From: Flavimobilis soli
GTDB lineage: Bacteria; Actinomycetota; Actinomycetes; Actinomycetales; Cellulomonadaceae
Assembly (NCBI RefSeq): GCF_002564025.1
Contig: NZ_PDJH01000001.1
Location: 1,426,001 to 1,490,000 of the forward strand
Direction of reading: 5' to 3'
DNA: 64,000 nucleotides
Shown here piece after piece: positions 1 through 8,541 of this stretch. Made by a program: the position numbers and the translations under genes. Position 1 is the stretch's first letter. Each line of letters starts with the position of its first letter. The notes below the pieces were generated by a model. It searched no databases. It had not been told where the DNA came from and saw only the letters and a list, made by a program, of their open reading frames with translations.

Positions 1-1
1 G

Positions 2-292
2 CGGCTCACGCGCGCGACCCTCGACCCTGCTCTGCGCTGGCTGGACGTCGTGGCCGTCGCGTGCGTCGGCGGCATCGGCTTCACCGTCGCCCTGCTCATC
101 GGCGAGCTCTCCTTCCCGCCCGGCTCCGCCGACAGCGAGGCGGGCAAGGCCGCGATCCTCGTCGGCTCGCTGCTGTCCGCCCTGCTCGGCGGCCTGCTCC
201 TCGCCTGGCGCTCGCGCGTCCACCGCACCGCCCCCGTCCGCACCGACGACGTGCAGGTACGCCCCCAGGAGGAACCGCCGCACAACGGCTAG
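2..292 (+). CDS. nhaA: Na+/H+ antiporter NhaA, C-terminal part (cut by window edge)
   Basis: Open frame from the window edge to TAG at 290-292, 96 residues seen. The segment GGIGFTVALLIGELSF is the conserved penultimate transmembrane helix of actinobacterial NhaA. A second hydrophobic helix (about residues 47-65) and a charged, Pro-rich cytoplasmic tail follow. NhaA exchanges cytoplasmic Na+ for external protons at the plasma membrane, in pH and sodium homeostasis. The TAG stop lies inside TAGGAT (290-295), a plausible -10 box for the next gene. The start and most of the protein are outside the window. Confidence 0.85.
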   Translation, partial: RLTRATLDPALRWLDVVAVACVGGIGFTVALLIGELSFPPGSADSEAGKAAILVGSLLSALLGGLLLAWRSRVHRTAPVRTDDVQVRPQEEPPHNG

Positions 293-345
293 GATCGTCC
301 AGGCCGAGCGGGAGCACCGAGGCGAGGACAGAGGCGACGAGCGAC

Positions 346-1173
346 GTGAGCGACCACAGCTACGGGGTCATCGAGGCAGGCTCAGGCCACCTCGGTCACG
401 TCACGTGGGCAGCTTTCGGCCCCACCGACTCCCCGCTCCCCCCGGCCGTGCTGGTCCACGGCCTGGGCGACTCCGCCGCCTGCTGGCCCGGCGTCGTCGA
501 GCACCTCGCCGAGAGCCGGCTCGTCATCGTCTCCGACCTGCGCGGCCATGGAGACTCCCCGCTCCCGGACGGTCCCGTCACGGTGCGCGCCCTCGCCGAC
601 GACCTCGCCGTCGTCGTCCACCGCGTGGCCCAGCGACCGGCGGCCCTGATCGGCCACTCGCTCGGCGGGCTCGTCGCGCAGGACCTCGCCCTGCGCGGTC
701 CCGCGCTCGTCTCGGCCCTCGTGCTCGAAGACCCTGCCTGGACGGCGAGCGACACCACCTTCCCCGACGTCGCGCGCACCTTGCGCGAGCTGAACACCAC
801 ACCGTACGCACGGCTCCTCGCGTCCGTCACCCGCGACCACCCGACGTGGCCCGCTGCCGAGGCCGCGCCGTGGGCGGCGTCGAAGCGCCAGCTCGACCCG
901 CGCTTCCTCGACCGCGCGGCCGGCTTCTCGCAGGACTGGCTGTCACCGCTGGCGCGGCTCGCGCCCGACGGCGAGTTCACGACGACGGTCCTGCTCGGGC
1001 AGGAGGAGCTCGGCGGGATCATCCCCGCAGAGATGGCCGAGCGGGCCGAAGAGCTGCTCGACGGCAAGGGTGAGGTGCTCGTCCTCGCTGCGGGCCACGA
1101 CGTCCGACGTGAGCAGCGCGCGACCTACCTGCACCTCCTCGACGAGGCGCTCGTCCCCCGCACCGCGGGCTGA
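346..1173 (+). CDS. alpha/beta-fold hydrolase
   Basis: 275 residues. N-terminal oxyanion region VLVHGLGDSAACW, nucleophile elbow GHSLGG (Ser near residue 104) and a late AAGHDV histidine complete a Ser-His-Asp hydrolase arrangement. No signal peptide is visible, so it is probably cytosolic. The GTG start at 346 was chosen because the longer reading frame overlaps nhaA and encodes an Arg-rich non-protein-like extension. The likely promoter is TAGGAT at 290-295, about 50 nt upstream. Substrate unknown; it could be an esterase, lipase-like enzyme or haloperoxidase relative. Confidence 0.8.
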   Translation: MSDHSYGVIEAGSGHLGHVTWAAFGPTDSPLPPAVLVHGLGDSAACWPGVVEHLAESRLVIVSDLRGHGDSPLPDGPVTVRALADDLAVVVHRVAQRPAALIGHSLGGLVAQDLALRGPALVSALVLEDPAWTASDTTFPDVARTLRELNTTPYARLLASVTRDHPTWPAAEAAPWAASKRQLDPRFLDRAAGFSQDWLSPLARLAPDGEFTTTVLLGQEELGGIIPAEMAERAEELLDGKGEVLVLAAGHDVRREQRATYLHLLDEALVPRTAG

Positions 1174-1210
1174 ACGGACCGCCAGGCCGTCACGCCAGCG
1201 GCGACACACC

Positions 1211-1283
1211 CCGAGGTAGGCCCTCCCACGCGAGACAGGGCTCTGGATCGCCCTACGTCGCGGGCGACGCCCTACCTCGCGCG
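1211..1283. repeat. cluster of four inverted and direct GAGGTAGGG-like units
   Basis: Between the hydrolase and the NagB-like gene. Two units read forward (CCGAGGTAGG at 1211 and CGCGAGACAGGG at 1229) and two read in reverse (CGCCCTACGTCGCG at 1249 and CGCCCTACCTCGCG near 1268). The complement of the last two is CGCGA(C/G)GTAGGGCG. The array can fold into nested hairpins and lies where two convergent genes would terminate. Function not known; a terminator or REP-like element is possible. Confidence 0.5.
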
Positions 1284-1353
1284 AGGCGCCCACCACGCCC
1301 CCGGCGCCCCGCGCGCTCGGCGCCCCACCTCGCACCCGGCGCCCCACGCGCTC

Positions 1354-1385
1354 GGCGCGTTGCGCGCACGGCGCGTTGCGCGCAC
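1354..1385. repeat. 16-bp perfect tandem duplication
   Basis: GGCGCGTTGCGCGCAC occurs twice head to tail (1354-1369 and 1370-1385) in the intergenic space before the 3' end of the NagB-like gene. It sits in low-complexity GC-rich DNA and probably reflects slippage. Confidence 0.6.
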
Positions 1386-1430
1386 GGCGCTCGCCTCGGC
1401 CGAGGGCGATCGGGGATGCGGCAGCGCTCG

Positions 1431-2192
1431 TCAGTCTGGGGAGGGCGCGTTCGACGACTCCGGCTCGAGCAGGAGGATCGCGTCATGGTGCGTGCGCAGG
1501 GCCGTCGACGGGACGGCGGGGCCGACGGGCGCGGAGAGCGTCGCGGCGATCGCCGCGGCCTTGCGACGCTCCGGCACGTTGACGATGATCTTCTCGCCCG
1601 CGAGCAGCCCGGGCACGGTCACGGAGATCGCCCGGGCGGGCACGTCGTCGATGACGGCAAAGTGCCCCTCGCCGACCTCCTGCTGCCGAGACGCCTCCGC
1701 GAGCGCGACGACGCGCACCCAGCGCGGGTCCTCGAACCATGCGGCGTGCGGCTCGTTGAGGCCGATGTGCGCGTTCTCCCCGATGCCGAGGAGGACGATG
1801 TCGATCGGGTCCTCGCGCAGGAGCGCCTCGTAGCGCTCGGCCTCGGCGAGCGGCGACTCCGCGTCGCCGTCCAGGCGGTGGACGATCCCCGGCTGGAACG
1901 GCTCGACCAGGTGCTCCTGGATCCACGTGCCATAGGTCGCGGGGTGGTCGAGCGGCAGCCCGACGTACTCGGCGATCTGGAACAGCGTGACGGCCGCCCA
2001 CGGGATGTCCTTGGTCGCGAGCGCTCTCACGAACGGGAGCTGGGCGTTGCCCGTACCGATCAGGACGCGCGCCTCCCCGTGCTCGTCGACGACCGCGCGA
2101 ACCGCGTCGGTGAACAGGGTCGCGGCGCGGTCCCCGAGCCCCTCAGCGCGCTCGTGGATCTCGACCGTGAGACCGTCGACGGCGAATGTCAT
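1431..2192 (-). CDS. NagB-family sugar-phosphate deaminase/isomerase-like protein
   Basis: 253 residues, close to the usual length of glucosamine-6-phosphate deaminase. Family signatures are GTGNAQLPFVRAL (N-terminal sugar-phosphate loop), AEYVGLP and GIGENAHIGLNEP. NagB converts glucosamine-6-phosphate to fructose-6-phosphate and ammonia. The conserved Asp of the DEYVGLP motif (Asp72 in E. coli) is Ala here (IAEYVGLP), while the His and Glu of the HI-x-x-NEP segment are kept. Activity may therefore differ from true NagB. It is monocistronic, divided from clpC by a strong terminator. Start is ATG at 2192 with a weak AGG upstream. Confidence 0.75.
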   Translation of the reverse strand: MTFAVDGLTVEIHERAEGLGDRAATLFTDAVRAVVDEHGEARVLIGTGNAQLPFVRALATKDIPWAAVTLFQIAEYVGLPLDHPATYGTWIQEHLVEPFQPGIVHRLDGDAESPLAEAERYEALLREDPIDIVLLGIGENAHIGLNEPHAAWFEDPRWVRVVALAEASRQQEVGEGHFAVIDDVPARAISVTVPGLLAGEKIIVNVPERRKAAAIAATLSAPVGPAVPSTALRTHHDAILLLEPESSNAPSPD

Positions 2193-2296
2193 AGGGGATT
2201 ACCTATCAGCCGTACGCCACGCCGTCGAGGTTATGGTTGACCTTGCCATCGCATCGGGTGTATTTATCCCCATTCGCCCCGCGTGGCGTGAGACAG

Positions 2297-2340
2297 ACGA
2301 CGAAGGCCCCCGGTGCTCTCGCACCGGGGGCCTTCGTCGT
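2297..2340 (-). terminator. rho-independent-type terminator of clpC
   Basis: Perfect 20-bp inverted repeat (2297-2316 with 2321-2340) around a TCTC loop, starting 12 nt beyond the clpC stop codon. No long U-tract follows, as is common in actinobacteria. Confidence 0.85.
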
Positions 2341-2351
2341 CGTGCTGGGGC

Positions 2352-4919
2352 TCAGGCGCCTGCGCTGAGCTGACCCTCGCCACCGCTCGAGCTGCCCGAC
2401 GGGCCGCTCGACGCGGGAACTGCGAGCGAGTCGATCTCGGGCACCTCGCTCGACGGCGCCCCCGCCTTCCGGGGCTCGCCGCGGAAGGTGAACGTCCCGA
2501 GCGGGGCCTCGCCCTCGGCGTCGACGACGATGTTCTCGCCGGACTTCAGGTCGCCGAAGAGGATCTTCTCGGAGAGCACGTCCTCGATGTCGCGCTGGAT
2601 GGCGCGGCGGAGCGGACGGGCACCCAGGACCGGGTCGTAGCCCTTGTCCGCGAGGAGGTTCTTCGCGGCGGGCGTGAGCTCGATGCTCATGTCCTTGTCG
2701 CGCAGACGCTTGTCGAGGCGAGCGATCATCAGGTCGACGATCTGGACGATCTCGTCGTGCGTGAGCTGCGGGAAGACCACGACGTCGTCGACACGGTTGA
2801 GGAACTCAGGCCGGAAGTGCTGCTTGAGCTCGTCGTTGACCTTGCCCTTCATCCGCTCGTAGTCGGTCGAGAGCTCGCCGGACGCGGCGAAACCGGTCAT
2901 CACACCCTTGGCGATGTCCCTCGTGCCGAGGTTCGTCGTCATGATGATGATCGTGTTCTTGAAGTCCACGACGCGGCCCTGCGAGTCGGTCAGGCGGCCG
3001 TCCTCGAGGATCTGCAGGAGCGAGTTGAAGATGTCGGCGTGGGCCTTCTCCACCTCGTCGAACAGCACGACGGAGAACGGGCGACGACGCACCTTCTCGG
3101 TGAGCTGGCCACCCTCGTCGTAACCGACGTAGCCGGGAGGCGAGCCGAACAGCCGCGAGACGGTGTGCTTCTCGGAGAACTCCGACATGTCGAGCTGGAT
3201 GAGCGCGTCCTCGTCGCCGAAGAGGAACTCGGCGAGCGCCTTGGCGAGCTCGGTCTTACCGACACCGGTCGGACCCGCGAAGATGAACGAGCCGCCGGGA
3301 CGCTTCGGGTCCTTGAGCCCGGCGCGCGTACGGCGGATCGCCTGCGAGATCGACTTGATGGCGGCCTCCTGGCCGATGACCCGCTTGTGCAGCTCGGTCT
3401 CCATCTTGAGCAGTCGCGACGACTCCTCCTCGGTCAGCTTGAAGACCGGGATGCCGGTCGACTGCGCGAGCACCTCGGCGATCAGGTCCTCGTCCACCTC
3501 GGCGACCGAGTCGAGGTCGCCGGACTTCCAGGCCTTCTCGCGGTCGGCGCGCTGGGCGGTGAGCTGCTTCTCCTTGTCGCGCAGGCCAGCGGCCTTCTCG
3601 AAGTCCTGCTCGTCGATCGCGGACTCCTTGTCGCGGCGCGCCTCGGCGATGGCCTCGTCGAGCTCGCGCAGCTCCGGTGGCGCGGTCATGCGGCGGATGC
3701 GCAGGCGCGCGCCCGCCTCGTCGACCAGGTCGATCGCCTTGTCCGGGAGGAAGCGGTCGTTGATGTAGCGGTCCGCGAGGGTCGCGGCAGCGACCAGAGC
3801 GCTGTCGGTGATGGACACGCGGTGGTGCGCCTCGTAGCGGTCGCGCAGTCCCTTGAGGATCTCGATCGCGTGCTCGAGGTTCGGCTCCGCGACCTGGATC
3901 GGCTGGAAGCGGCGCTCGAGGGCGGCGTCCTTCTCGATGTGCTTGCGGTACTCGTCGAGCGTCGTCGCACCGATCGTCTGCAGCTCGCCGCGGGCGAGCA
4001 TCGGCTTGAGGATCGACGCCGCGTCGATCGCGCCCTCGGCAGCACCGGCACCGACGAGCGTGTGGATCTCGTCGATGAACAGGATGATGTCGCCGCGGGT
4101 GCGGATCTCCTTGAGGACCTTCTTCAGGCGCTCCTCGAAGTCACCGCGGTAGCGCGAGCCGGCGACGAGCGCGCCGAGGTCGAGAGTGTAGAGCTGCTTG
4201 TCCTTGAGGGTCTCGGGGACGTCGCCACGGACGATGTCCTGGGCGAGGCCCTCGACGACCGCCGTCTTGCCGACGCCCGGCTCACCGATGAGGACAGGGT
4301 TGTTCTTGGTGCGGCGCGACAGGACCTGCATGACGCGCTCGATCTCCTTGGACCGACCGATCACGGGGTCGAGCTTGCCCTCGCGGGCCGCCTGCGTGAG
4401 GTTGCGCCCGAACTGGTCGAGCACGGCCGAGCCGGCGGGCTGACCCTCGTTCGGGGCGCCTGCGGCGACGGGCTCCTTGCCCTGGTAGCCGGACAGCAGC
4501 TGGATGACCTGCTGACGGACGCGGTTGAGGTCGGCGCCGAGCTTCGTCAGCACCTGGGCGGCGACGCCCTCGCCTTCACGGATGAGGCCGAGCAGGATGT
4601 GCTCGGTGCCGATGTAGTTGTGGCCGAGCTGCAGGGCCTCGCGCAGCGAGAGCTCGAGCACCTTCTTGGCGCGCGGCGTGAACGGGATGTGGCCCGACGG
4701 CGCCTGCTGGCCCTCGCCGATGATCTCCGTGACCTGCTGACGCACGGCGTCCAGCGAGATGTTGAGGGACTCGAGCGCCTTGGCGGCGACCCCCTCCCCC
4801 TCGTGGATCAGGCCGAGCAGGATGTGCTCGGTGCCGATGTAGTTGTGATTGAGCATCCGTGCCTCTTCTTGGGCAAGGACGACCACCCGACGCGCTCTGT
4901 CGGTGAATCTCTCGAACAT
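2352..4919 (-). CDS. clpC: ATP-dependent Clp protease ATPase subunit ClpC
   Basis: 855 residues, the normal ClpC length. Two N-terminal Clp repeats (residues about 1-145, each with [14 protein letters not shown]) are followed by AAA domain 1 with Walker A GEPGVGKT (about residue 210) and Walker B ILFIDEIH. The middle domain carries a UVR-like helix ([18 protein letters not shown]), and AAA domain 2 has GPTGVGKT (about residue 545) and [10 protein letters not shown]. It is the unfoldase that feeds substrates to ClpP. The start is ATG at 4919, preceded by GAGGAG at the right distance; the longer upstream frame is not supported. Monocistronic. A TAGAGT box about 70 nt upstream of the start is a possible -10 element. 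Confidence 0.97.
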   Translation of the reverse strand: MFERFTDRARRVVVLAQEEARMLNHNYIGTEHILLGLIHEGEGVAAKALESLNISLDAVRQQVTEIIGEGQQAPSGHIPFTPRAKKVLELSLREALQLGHNYIGTEHILLGLIREGEGVAAQVLTKLGADLNRVRQQVIQLLSGYQGKEPVAAGAPNEGQPAGSAVLDQFGRNLTQAAREGKLDPVIGRSKEIERVMQVLSRRTKNNPVLIGEPGVGKTAVVEGLAQDIVRGDVPETLKDKQLYTLDLGALVAGSRYRGDFEERLKKVLKEIRTRGDIILFIDEIHTLVGAGAAEGAIDAASILKPMLARGELQTIGATTLDEYRKHIEKDAALERRFQPIQVAEPNLEHAIEILKGLRDRYEAHHRVSITDSALVAAATLADRYINDRFLPDKAIDLVDEAGARLRIRRMTAPPELRELDEAIAEARRDKESAIDEQDFEKAAGLRDKEKQLTAQRADREKAWKSGDLDSVAEVDEDLIAEVLAQSTGIPVFKLTEEESSRLLKMETELHKRVIGQEAAIKSISQAIRRTRAGLKDPKRPGGSFIFAGPTGVGKTELAKALAEFLFGDEDALIQLDMSEFSEKHTVSRLFGSPPGYVGYDEGGQLTEKVRRRPFSVVLFDEVEKAHADIFNSLLQILEDGRLTDSQGRVVDFKNTIIIMTTNLGTRDIAKGVMTGFAASGELSTDYERMKGKVNDELKQHFRPEFLNRVDDVVVFPQLTHDEIVQIVDLMIARLDKRLRDKDMSIELTPAAKNLLADKGYDPVLGARPLRRAIQRDIEDVLSEKILFGDLKSGENIVVDAEGEAPLGTFTFRGEPRKAGAPSSEVPEIDSLAVPASSGPSGSSSGGEGQLSAGA

Positions 4920-5117
4920 CTGCTGCTCCTCACGAGCGGCGTTCACCCGCGCCGGATAGCGCACAGGTCTGACCGCTTCGACTCTAACCAAGCGAGGGGG
5001 CCCGTGATGCCCGTGTTCGCCATCGGCGTGACACCTCGCGGGCAGGGCTGCGCCGGGCCCGGCGACCACCCGTCGGGACCTCCGTCACGTTCTGCGTCCG
5101 CCTCGCCTGGCGTCAGG

Positions 5118-5123
5118 TACGCT
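5118..5123 (+). promoter_or_regulatory. -10 box placing transcription start on the polycysteine leader start codon
   Basis: TACGCT ends exactly 6 nt before the GTG at 5130, the geometry expected for a leaderless actinobacterial transcript. No convincing -35 hexamer was found at 17-18 nt. Confidence 0.55.
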
Positions 5124-5129
5124 CCCAGC

Positions 5130-5231
5130 GTGAACATCCGGCAGAGCGCTCTCCAGCCCGCTTCGACGTCCTCGTCGACGCGCTGTTGCTGCCTGCCCGC
5201 AGCCGTCGTCGGCTGTACCTGCCAGCGCTGA
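5130..5231 (+). CDS. polycysteine leader peptide (putative cysteine-sensing attenuator)
   Basis: 33 codons, too short for ordinary gene finding, starting with GTG at 5130 and ending TGA at 5229-5231. The core reads STRCCCLPAAVVGCTCQR: three consecutive Cys codons (TGT TGC TGC, residues 19-21) and two more Cys (29 and 31). No Shine-Dalgarno is present. TACGCT 6 nt upstream suggests leaderless translation. It is followed by a GC-rich hairpin (5244-5260) and, 245 nt on, by a cystine-type ABC transporter operon. Polycysteine short ORFs that attenuate sulfur genes are established in mycobacteria, so the same logic is inferred here: low Cys-tRNA stalls ribosomes on the Cys codons and changes downstream RNA structure. 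Expression is not demonstrated. Confidence 0.65.
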   Translation: MNIRQSALQPASTSSSTRCCCLPAAVVGCTCQR

Positions 5232-5424
5232 GACGCTGCCCCCGCACCCCGCTCGGGTGCCCGACGTCGTCGCGACACGTTTCGCCGTCGTCCCCTCCCC
5301 GTCGCTGACGTGAGCCTCCCCGCACCGGCCTGACCGCCGTCGCGGCGAGCGCCGTCCGACACCTCCCCGGCGCACGCCCAACCTCGGGCTGCGCCTCCCG
5401 AACGACAGGGACATCCTGGACCTT

Positions 5425-5440
5425 GCGGACACGTGTCCGC
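5425..5440. promoter_or_regulatory. perfect 16-bp palindrome upstream of the cystine-type transporter
   Basis: GCGGACACGTGTCCGC is a perfect dyad 36 nt before the ATG of the binding-protein gene. It could be a repressor operator or, in RNA, a hairpin forming part of the attenuator. No known regulator is assigned. Confidence 0.45.
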
Positions 5441-5475
5441 CGGCCGCGTCGCTGTCACCACCCCTCAGGAGAACC

Positions 5476-6282
5476 ATGAAGATCCGTAGGTCCGCCGCTG
5501 CCGCCGCCACCGCCGTCGTCCTGTCCGCGCTCGCGCTCGGCGCGTGCTCGTCCGACGGCGACGACAAGGCCGCAGCCGACCCGGTCGCTGCGCTCAAGGA
5601 GTCGGGCGTCCTCAAGGTCGGCACCGAGGGCACGTACTCGCCCTTCACCTTCCACGACGCGTCGTCCGGCGAGCTGACCGGCTACGACATCGACGTCATC
5701 ACGGCGGTCGCCGAGAAGCTCGGCGTCAAGCCGGAGTTCTCCGAGACCAAGTGGGACTCGATCTTCGCGGGCCTCGAGGCCAAGCGCTACGACGTCATCG
5801 CGAACGAGGTGACGATCAACGACGAGCGCGCCGCGAAGTACGACCTGTCCGACCCGTACTCGGTCTCCGTCCCCGTCGTCATCGTCCGCGCCGACGACAC
5901 CGAGCTGACCAGCATCGCCGGCTTCGACGGCCGCACCGCGGCCCAGACGGCGACGTCGAACTGGGGCGAGATCGCCCGCTCGAACGGCGCGAAGGTCGAG
6001 CCGGTCGAGGGCTTCACGGAGGCCGTCGCCGCCGTCCGCGACGGTCGCGTCGACTTCACGGTCAACGACAACCTCGCCGCCCTCGAGTACCTCGAGTCGA
6101 CCGGCGACACGACAGTGAAGATCGCGTTCGACATCCCTGAGGAGAAGGTCGTCCAGGCGTTCGCCCTGCGCAAGGACTCCGGCCTCGTCGCCGAGATCAA
6201 CAAGGCGCTCGGCGAGCTCGCCGCCGACGGCACGCTCGCCACGATCGGCGAGAAGTACTTCGGCACCGACATCTCGAAGTGA
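5476..6282 (+). CDS. cystine/amino-acid ABC transporter substrate-binding lipoprotein
   Basis: 268 residues. The signal peptide ends in lipobox LGAC (Cys 24), so it is a lipid-anchored periplasmic-type binding protein on the outer face of the membrane. The fold is solute-binding protein family 3. The segments [37 protein letters not shown] and [11 protein letters not shown] closely follow FliY/TcyJ-type cystine-binding proteins (family knowledge), making cystine the best substrate guess. ATG at 5476 has AGGAGA upstream. It is first in a three-gene operon whose reading frames overlap by 4 bp, and the upstream polycysteine leader supports a sulfur amino acid role. Confidence 0.85.
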   Translation: MKIRRSAAAAATAVVLSALALGACSSDGDDKAAADPVAALKESGVLKVGTEGTYSPFTFHDASSGELTGYDIDVITAVAEKLGVKPEFSETKWDSIFAGLEAKRYDVIANEVTINDERAAKYDLSDPYSVSVPVVIVRADDTELTSIAGFDGRTAAQTATSNWGEIARSNGAKVEPVEGFTEAVAAVRDGRVDFTVNDNLAALEYLESTGDTTVKIAFDIPEEKVVQAFALRKDSGLVAEINKALGELAADGTLATIGEKYFGTDISK

Positions 6283-6992
6283 CGGCCACGGCCCTGACGA
6301 GCGGAGGTCTCACGTTGTTCGGCATCGACGAACAGCTCCAGCAGCTGCTCCTCGACTCGCTCGTGCCCCTGCTCGTCGGGGCCGTGCGCGGCACGATCCC
6401 GCTGACGCTCGTCTCGTTCACGATCGGTCTCGTCATCGCGCTCGTCGTCGCGCTCGCCCGCATCTCGCGGTGGCGCGTCCTGCGCTGGGTCGCGCGGGCG
6501 TACGTGTCGCTCATCCGCGGCACGCCCCTGCTCGTGCAGCTGTTCATCATCTTCTACGCGCTGCCGTCGCTCGGCGTCGTGATCGACCCGTTCCCGTCGG
6601 CGATCGTGGCGTTCTCGCTCAACGTCGGCGGCTACGCGGCCGAGGCGATCCGCGCGGCGATCCTGTCGGTCCCGCGCGGCCAGTGGGAGGCGGCGCAGAC
6701 GATCGGCATGACCTACCCGACGACGCTGCGGCGCGTGATCCTGCCCCAGGCCCTGCGCGTCGCGGTCCCTCCGCTGTCCAACACGTTCATCTCGCTCGTG
6801 AAGGACACCTCGCTCGCGTCGTCGATCATGGTGACCGAGCTGCTGCGCAAGGCGCAGGAGATCGCGGCGCCGTCGTACGAGTTCCTCGCGCTGTACTCGC
6901 TCGCCGCCGTCTACTACTGGCTGATCTGCACGGTGCTCTCGGCAGGGCAGTCGAGGCTCGAGTCCCGCCTGGAGAGGTACGTGACCGTATGA
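6279..6992 (+). CDS. cystine/amino-acid ABC transporter permease (HisM family)
   Basis: 237 residues, polar amino-acid permease with about five transmembrane helices and the EAA-type loop ([24 protein letters not shown]) that docks the ATPase. The [20 protein letters not shown] segment is typical of the family. The GTG start at 6279 overlaps the previous stop by 4 nt. A TTG at 6315 preceded by GGAGG (6303-6307) is an attractive alternative giving 225 residues. It works with the flanking binding protein and ATPase. Confidence 0.88.
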   Translation: MTATALTSGGLTLFGIDEQLQQLLLDSLVPLLVGAVRGTIPLTLVSFTIGLVIALVVALARISRWRVLRWVARAYVSLIRGTPLLVQLFIIFYALPSLGVVIDPFPSAIVAFSLNVGGYAAEAIRAAILSVPRGQWEAAQTIGMTYPTTLRRVILPQALRVAVPPLSNTFISLVKDTSLASSIMVTELLRKAQEIAAPSYEFLALYSLAAVYYWLICTVLSAGQSRLESRLERYVTV

Positions 6993-7753
6993 CCGCCCCC
7001 GCTCTTCTCGAGGTCCGGGACCTGCACAAGTCCTTCGGCGACAACGACGTGCTGCGCGGCATCGACCTGCGCGTCGAGCGCGGGTCGGTCACCGTGCTGA
7101 TCGGGCCGTCAGGCTCCGGCAAGACGACGCTGCTGCGTTGCCTCAACGCGCTCGAGACGCCGCAGCGCGGCGTCGTGCAGGTGGACGACGCCGCGGTGGA
7201 CTTCGCCGCGTCGCCCTCGCCCGCGGACGTGCGCCGTCTGCGGGCCGGCTCCGGCATGGTGTTCCAGGCGCACCACCTGTTCCCGCACCGCACAGCGCTG
7301 CAGAACGTGACCGAGGGGCCGATCTACGCCCAGAAGGTCCCGCGGGCGCAGGCGGAGGCGCAGGCGCGCGAGCTGCTCGCGAAGGTCGGGCTGGCGGGCA
7401 AGGAGGACGCGCTGCCGGCACAGCTCTCGGGCGGCCAGCAGCAGCGCGTCGGCATCGCCCGGGCGCTCGCGCTGCGGCCCGCGCTGCTCCTGTTCGACGA
7501 GCCGACGTCGGCCCTCGACCCGGAGATCGTCGGCGAGGTGCTCGCGGTCATGCGCGACCTGGCGGCCGAGGGTTGGACGATGGTCGTCGTGACGCACGAG
7601 ATCCGGTTCGCGCAGCAGGTCGCGGACCACGTGGTGTTCCTCGACGGCGGGGTCGTCGTCGAGGAGGGACCGCCGTCGGACGTGCTCGTCGCGCCGAAGC
7701 AGGAGCGCACGCAGCGCTTCCTCAAGCGCGTGCTGGACCCGCTCGGCGAGTAG
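6989..7753 (+). CDS. cystine/amino-acid ABC transporter ATP-binding protein
   Basis: 254 residues. Walker [10 protein letters not shown] (about residue 36), Q-loop around FQAHHLFPH, signature LSGGQQQR, Walker [14 protein letters not shown] and the H-loop VVVTHE are all intact. It is a GlnQ/TcyN-type ATPase for a polar amino acid importer. ATG at 6989 overlaps the permease stop codon (ATGA), indicating translational coupling. Last gene of the operon. Confidence 0.92.
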   Translation: MTAPALLEVRDLHKSFGDNDVLRGIDLRVERGSVTVLIGPSGSGKTTLLRCLNALETPQRGVVQVDDAAVDFAASPSPADVRRLRAGSGMVFQAHHLFPHRTALQNVTEGPIYAQKVPRAQAEAQARELLAKVGLAGKEDALPAQLSGGQQQRVGIARALALRPALLLFDEPTSALDPEIVGEVLAVMRDLAAEGWTMVVVTHEIRFAQQVADHVVFLDGGVVVEEGPPSDVLVAPKQERTQRFLKRVLDPLGE

Positions 7754-7773
7754 GGCGCCCCTCCTCCTCGACG

Positions 7774-7814
7774 GATCGCTCCCCTGCACACTCCGAGTGT
7801 GCATCCGGGCGATC
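7774..7814. repeat. dispersed palindrome, copy A
   Basis: Imperfect hairpin with core GCACACT / AGTGTGC and outer arms GATCGC / GCGATC, just after the transporter operon. Its right half, GTGTGCATCCGGGCGATC, followed by TGTGAGACCGG, nearly matches copy D at 38948-38974. It may serve as the operon terminator. Confidence 0.65.
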
Positions 7815-7905
7815 TGTGAGACCGGTACGGGACGCGCGCACCCTCCAATCCACAGGTTCGGGACATATGTGGCGGCCTGAGCGGTGGATCGCTACGTTGC
7901 TCACC

Positions 7906-8541
7906 ATGCCCGCAATCCGCTCGTCCGCCCTGCGCTGCGCCTCCGTCGCTCTCGCGGCGATCCTCCTGACCGGGTGCACGAGCGAGGCAGCGCCCGCGCC
8001 GACCGCACCGGCGACGACTGCCGCGACCCCGGCGGTGAGTCCGTCGCCGTCGCCTGCTGTCGCCGCGCCCTCCGAGCTGGCGATCGAGAAGATCACGACA
8101 CCGCCGCGCGTGCCCGCGGACCTCACGACCCCCGGCAAGGTCGGGTCGAAGGCAGCGGTCGAGTACTTCGTCGCGCTGTACGGGTACACGCTCAACACCG
8201 GCGACACGTCGCTGCTGCGAGGCATCTCGACACCGACGTGTGAGTACTGCCTTGAACTCGCTGAGGGCATCGAGGAGGGCCACGAGTCAGACTGGTCATA
8301 CGCTGGAGAGCAGACTCAGATCGAACGCATCGAGCTGCACGAGGCCGAGTCCTCCGAGAACCGACACACTTGGATCGTTGCAACCAACACGGATCCGTCC
8401 CTGAGGACCTCCCCGAGCGGCGAACAGTCCACTCAGCCGAAGGAGTCCCACACCACGGCTCTTATTGCTGTTTGGACAGGCGACGAGTGGAAGGTGGGTG
8501 ACCGCCGCGGCGTCAGGTTCGCGGATGGGGCGGGGTCATGA
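7906..8541 (+). CDS. DUF6318-like lipoprotein
   Basis: 211 residues. Signal peptide with lipobox LTGC (Cys about 23), then an Ala/Pro/Thr/Ser-rich linker (about 25-60). The C-terminal globular domain has AAVEYFVALYGYTLNTGDTSLLRGISTPTCEYC, the pattern I associate with DUF6318. A paralogue lies at 36374. The -10 box TACGTT (7893-7898) ends 7 nt before the ATG, suggesting a leaderless mRNA. The second half uses many A/T-ending codons (CTT GAA, TCA, ATT GCT GTT) unlike the first half, a sign of mosaic ancestry. It overlaps the next gene by 4 nt. Function unknown. Confidence 0.75.
   Translation: MPAIRSSALRCASVALAAILLTGCTSEAAPAPTAPATTAATPAVSPSPSPAVAAPSELAIEKITTPPRVPADLTTPGKVGSKAAVEYFVALYGYTLNTGDTSLLRGISTPTCEYCLELAEGIEEGHESDWSYAGEQTQIERIELHEAESSENRHTWIVATNTDPSLRTSPSGEQSTQPKESHTTALIAVWTGDEWKVGDRRGVRFADGAGS

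Noticed and set aside
2237-2266. Plus-strand promoter-like TTGACC-18-TATTTA between the NagB-like gene and clpC
   Set aside because: It would transcribe straight into the clpC terminator with no gene beyond, and the -10 is only 3/6. Probably AT-rich chance.
2313-5231. 972-residue open frame opposite clpC
   Set aside because: It is a shadow of the GC-biased clpC codons, with repetitive Leu/Glu/Asp/Arg composition. Only its last 33 codons (the polycysteine leader) are credible.
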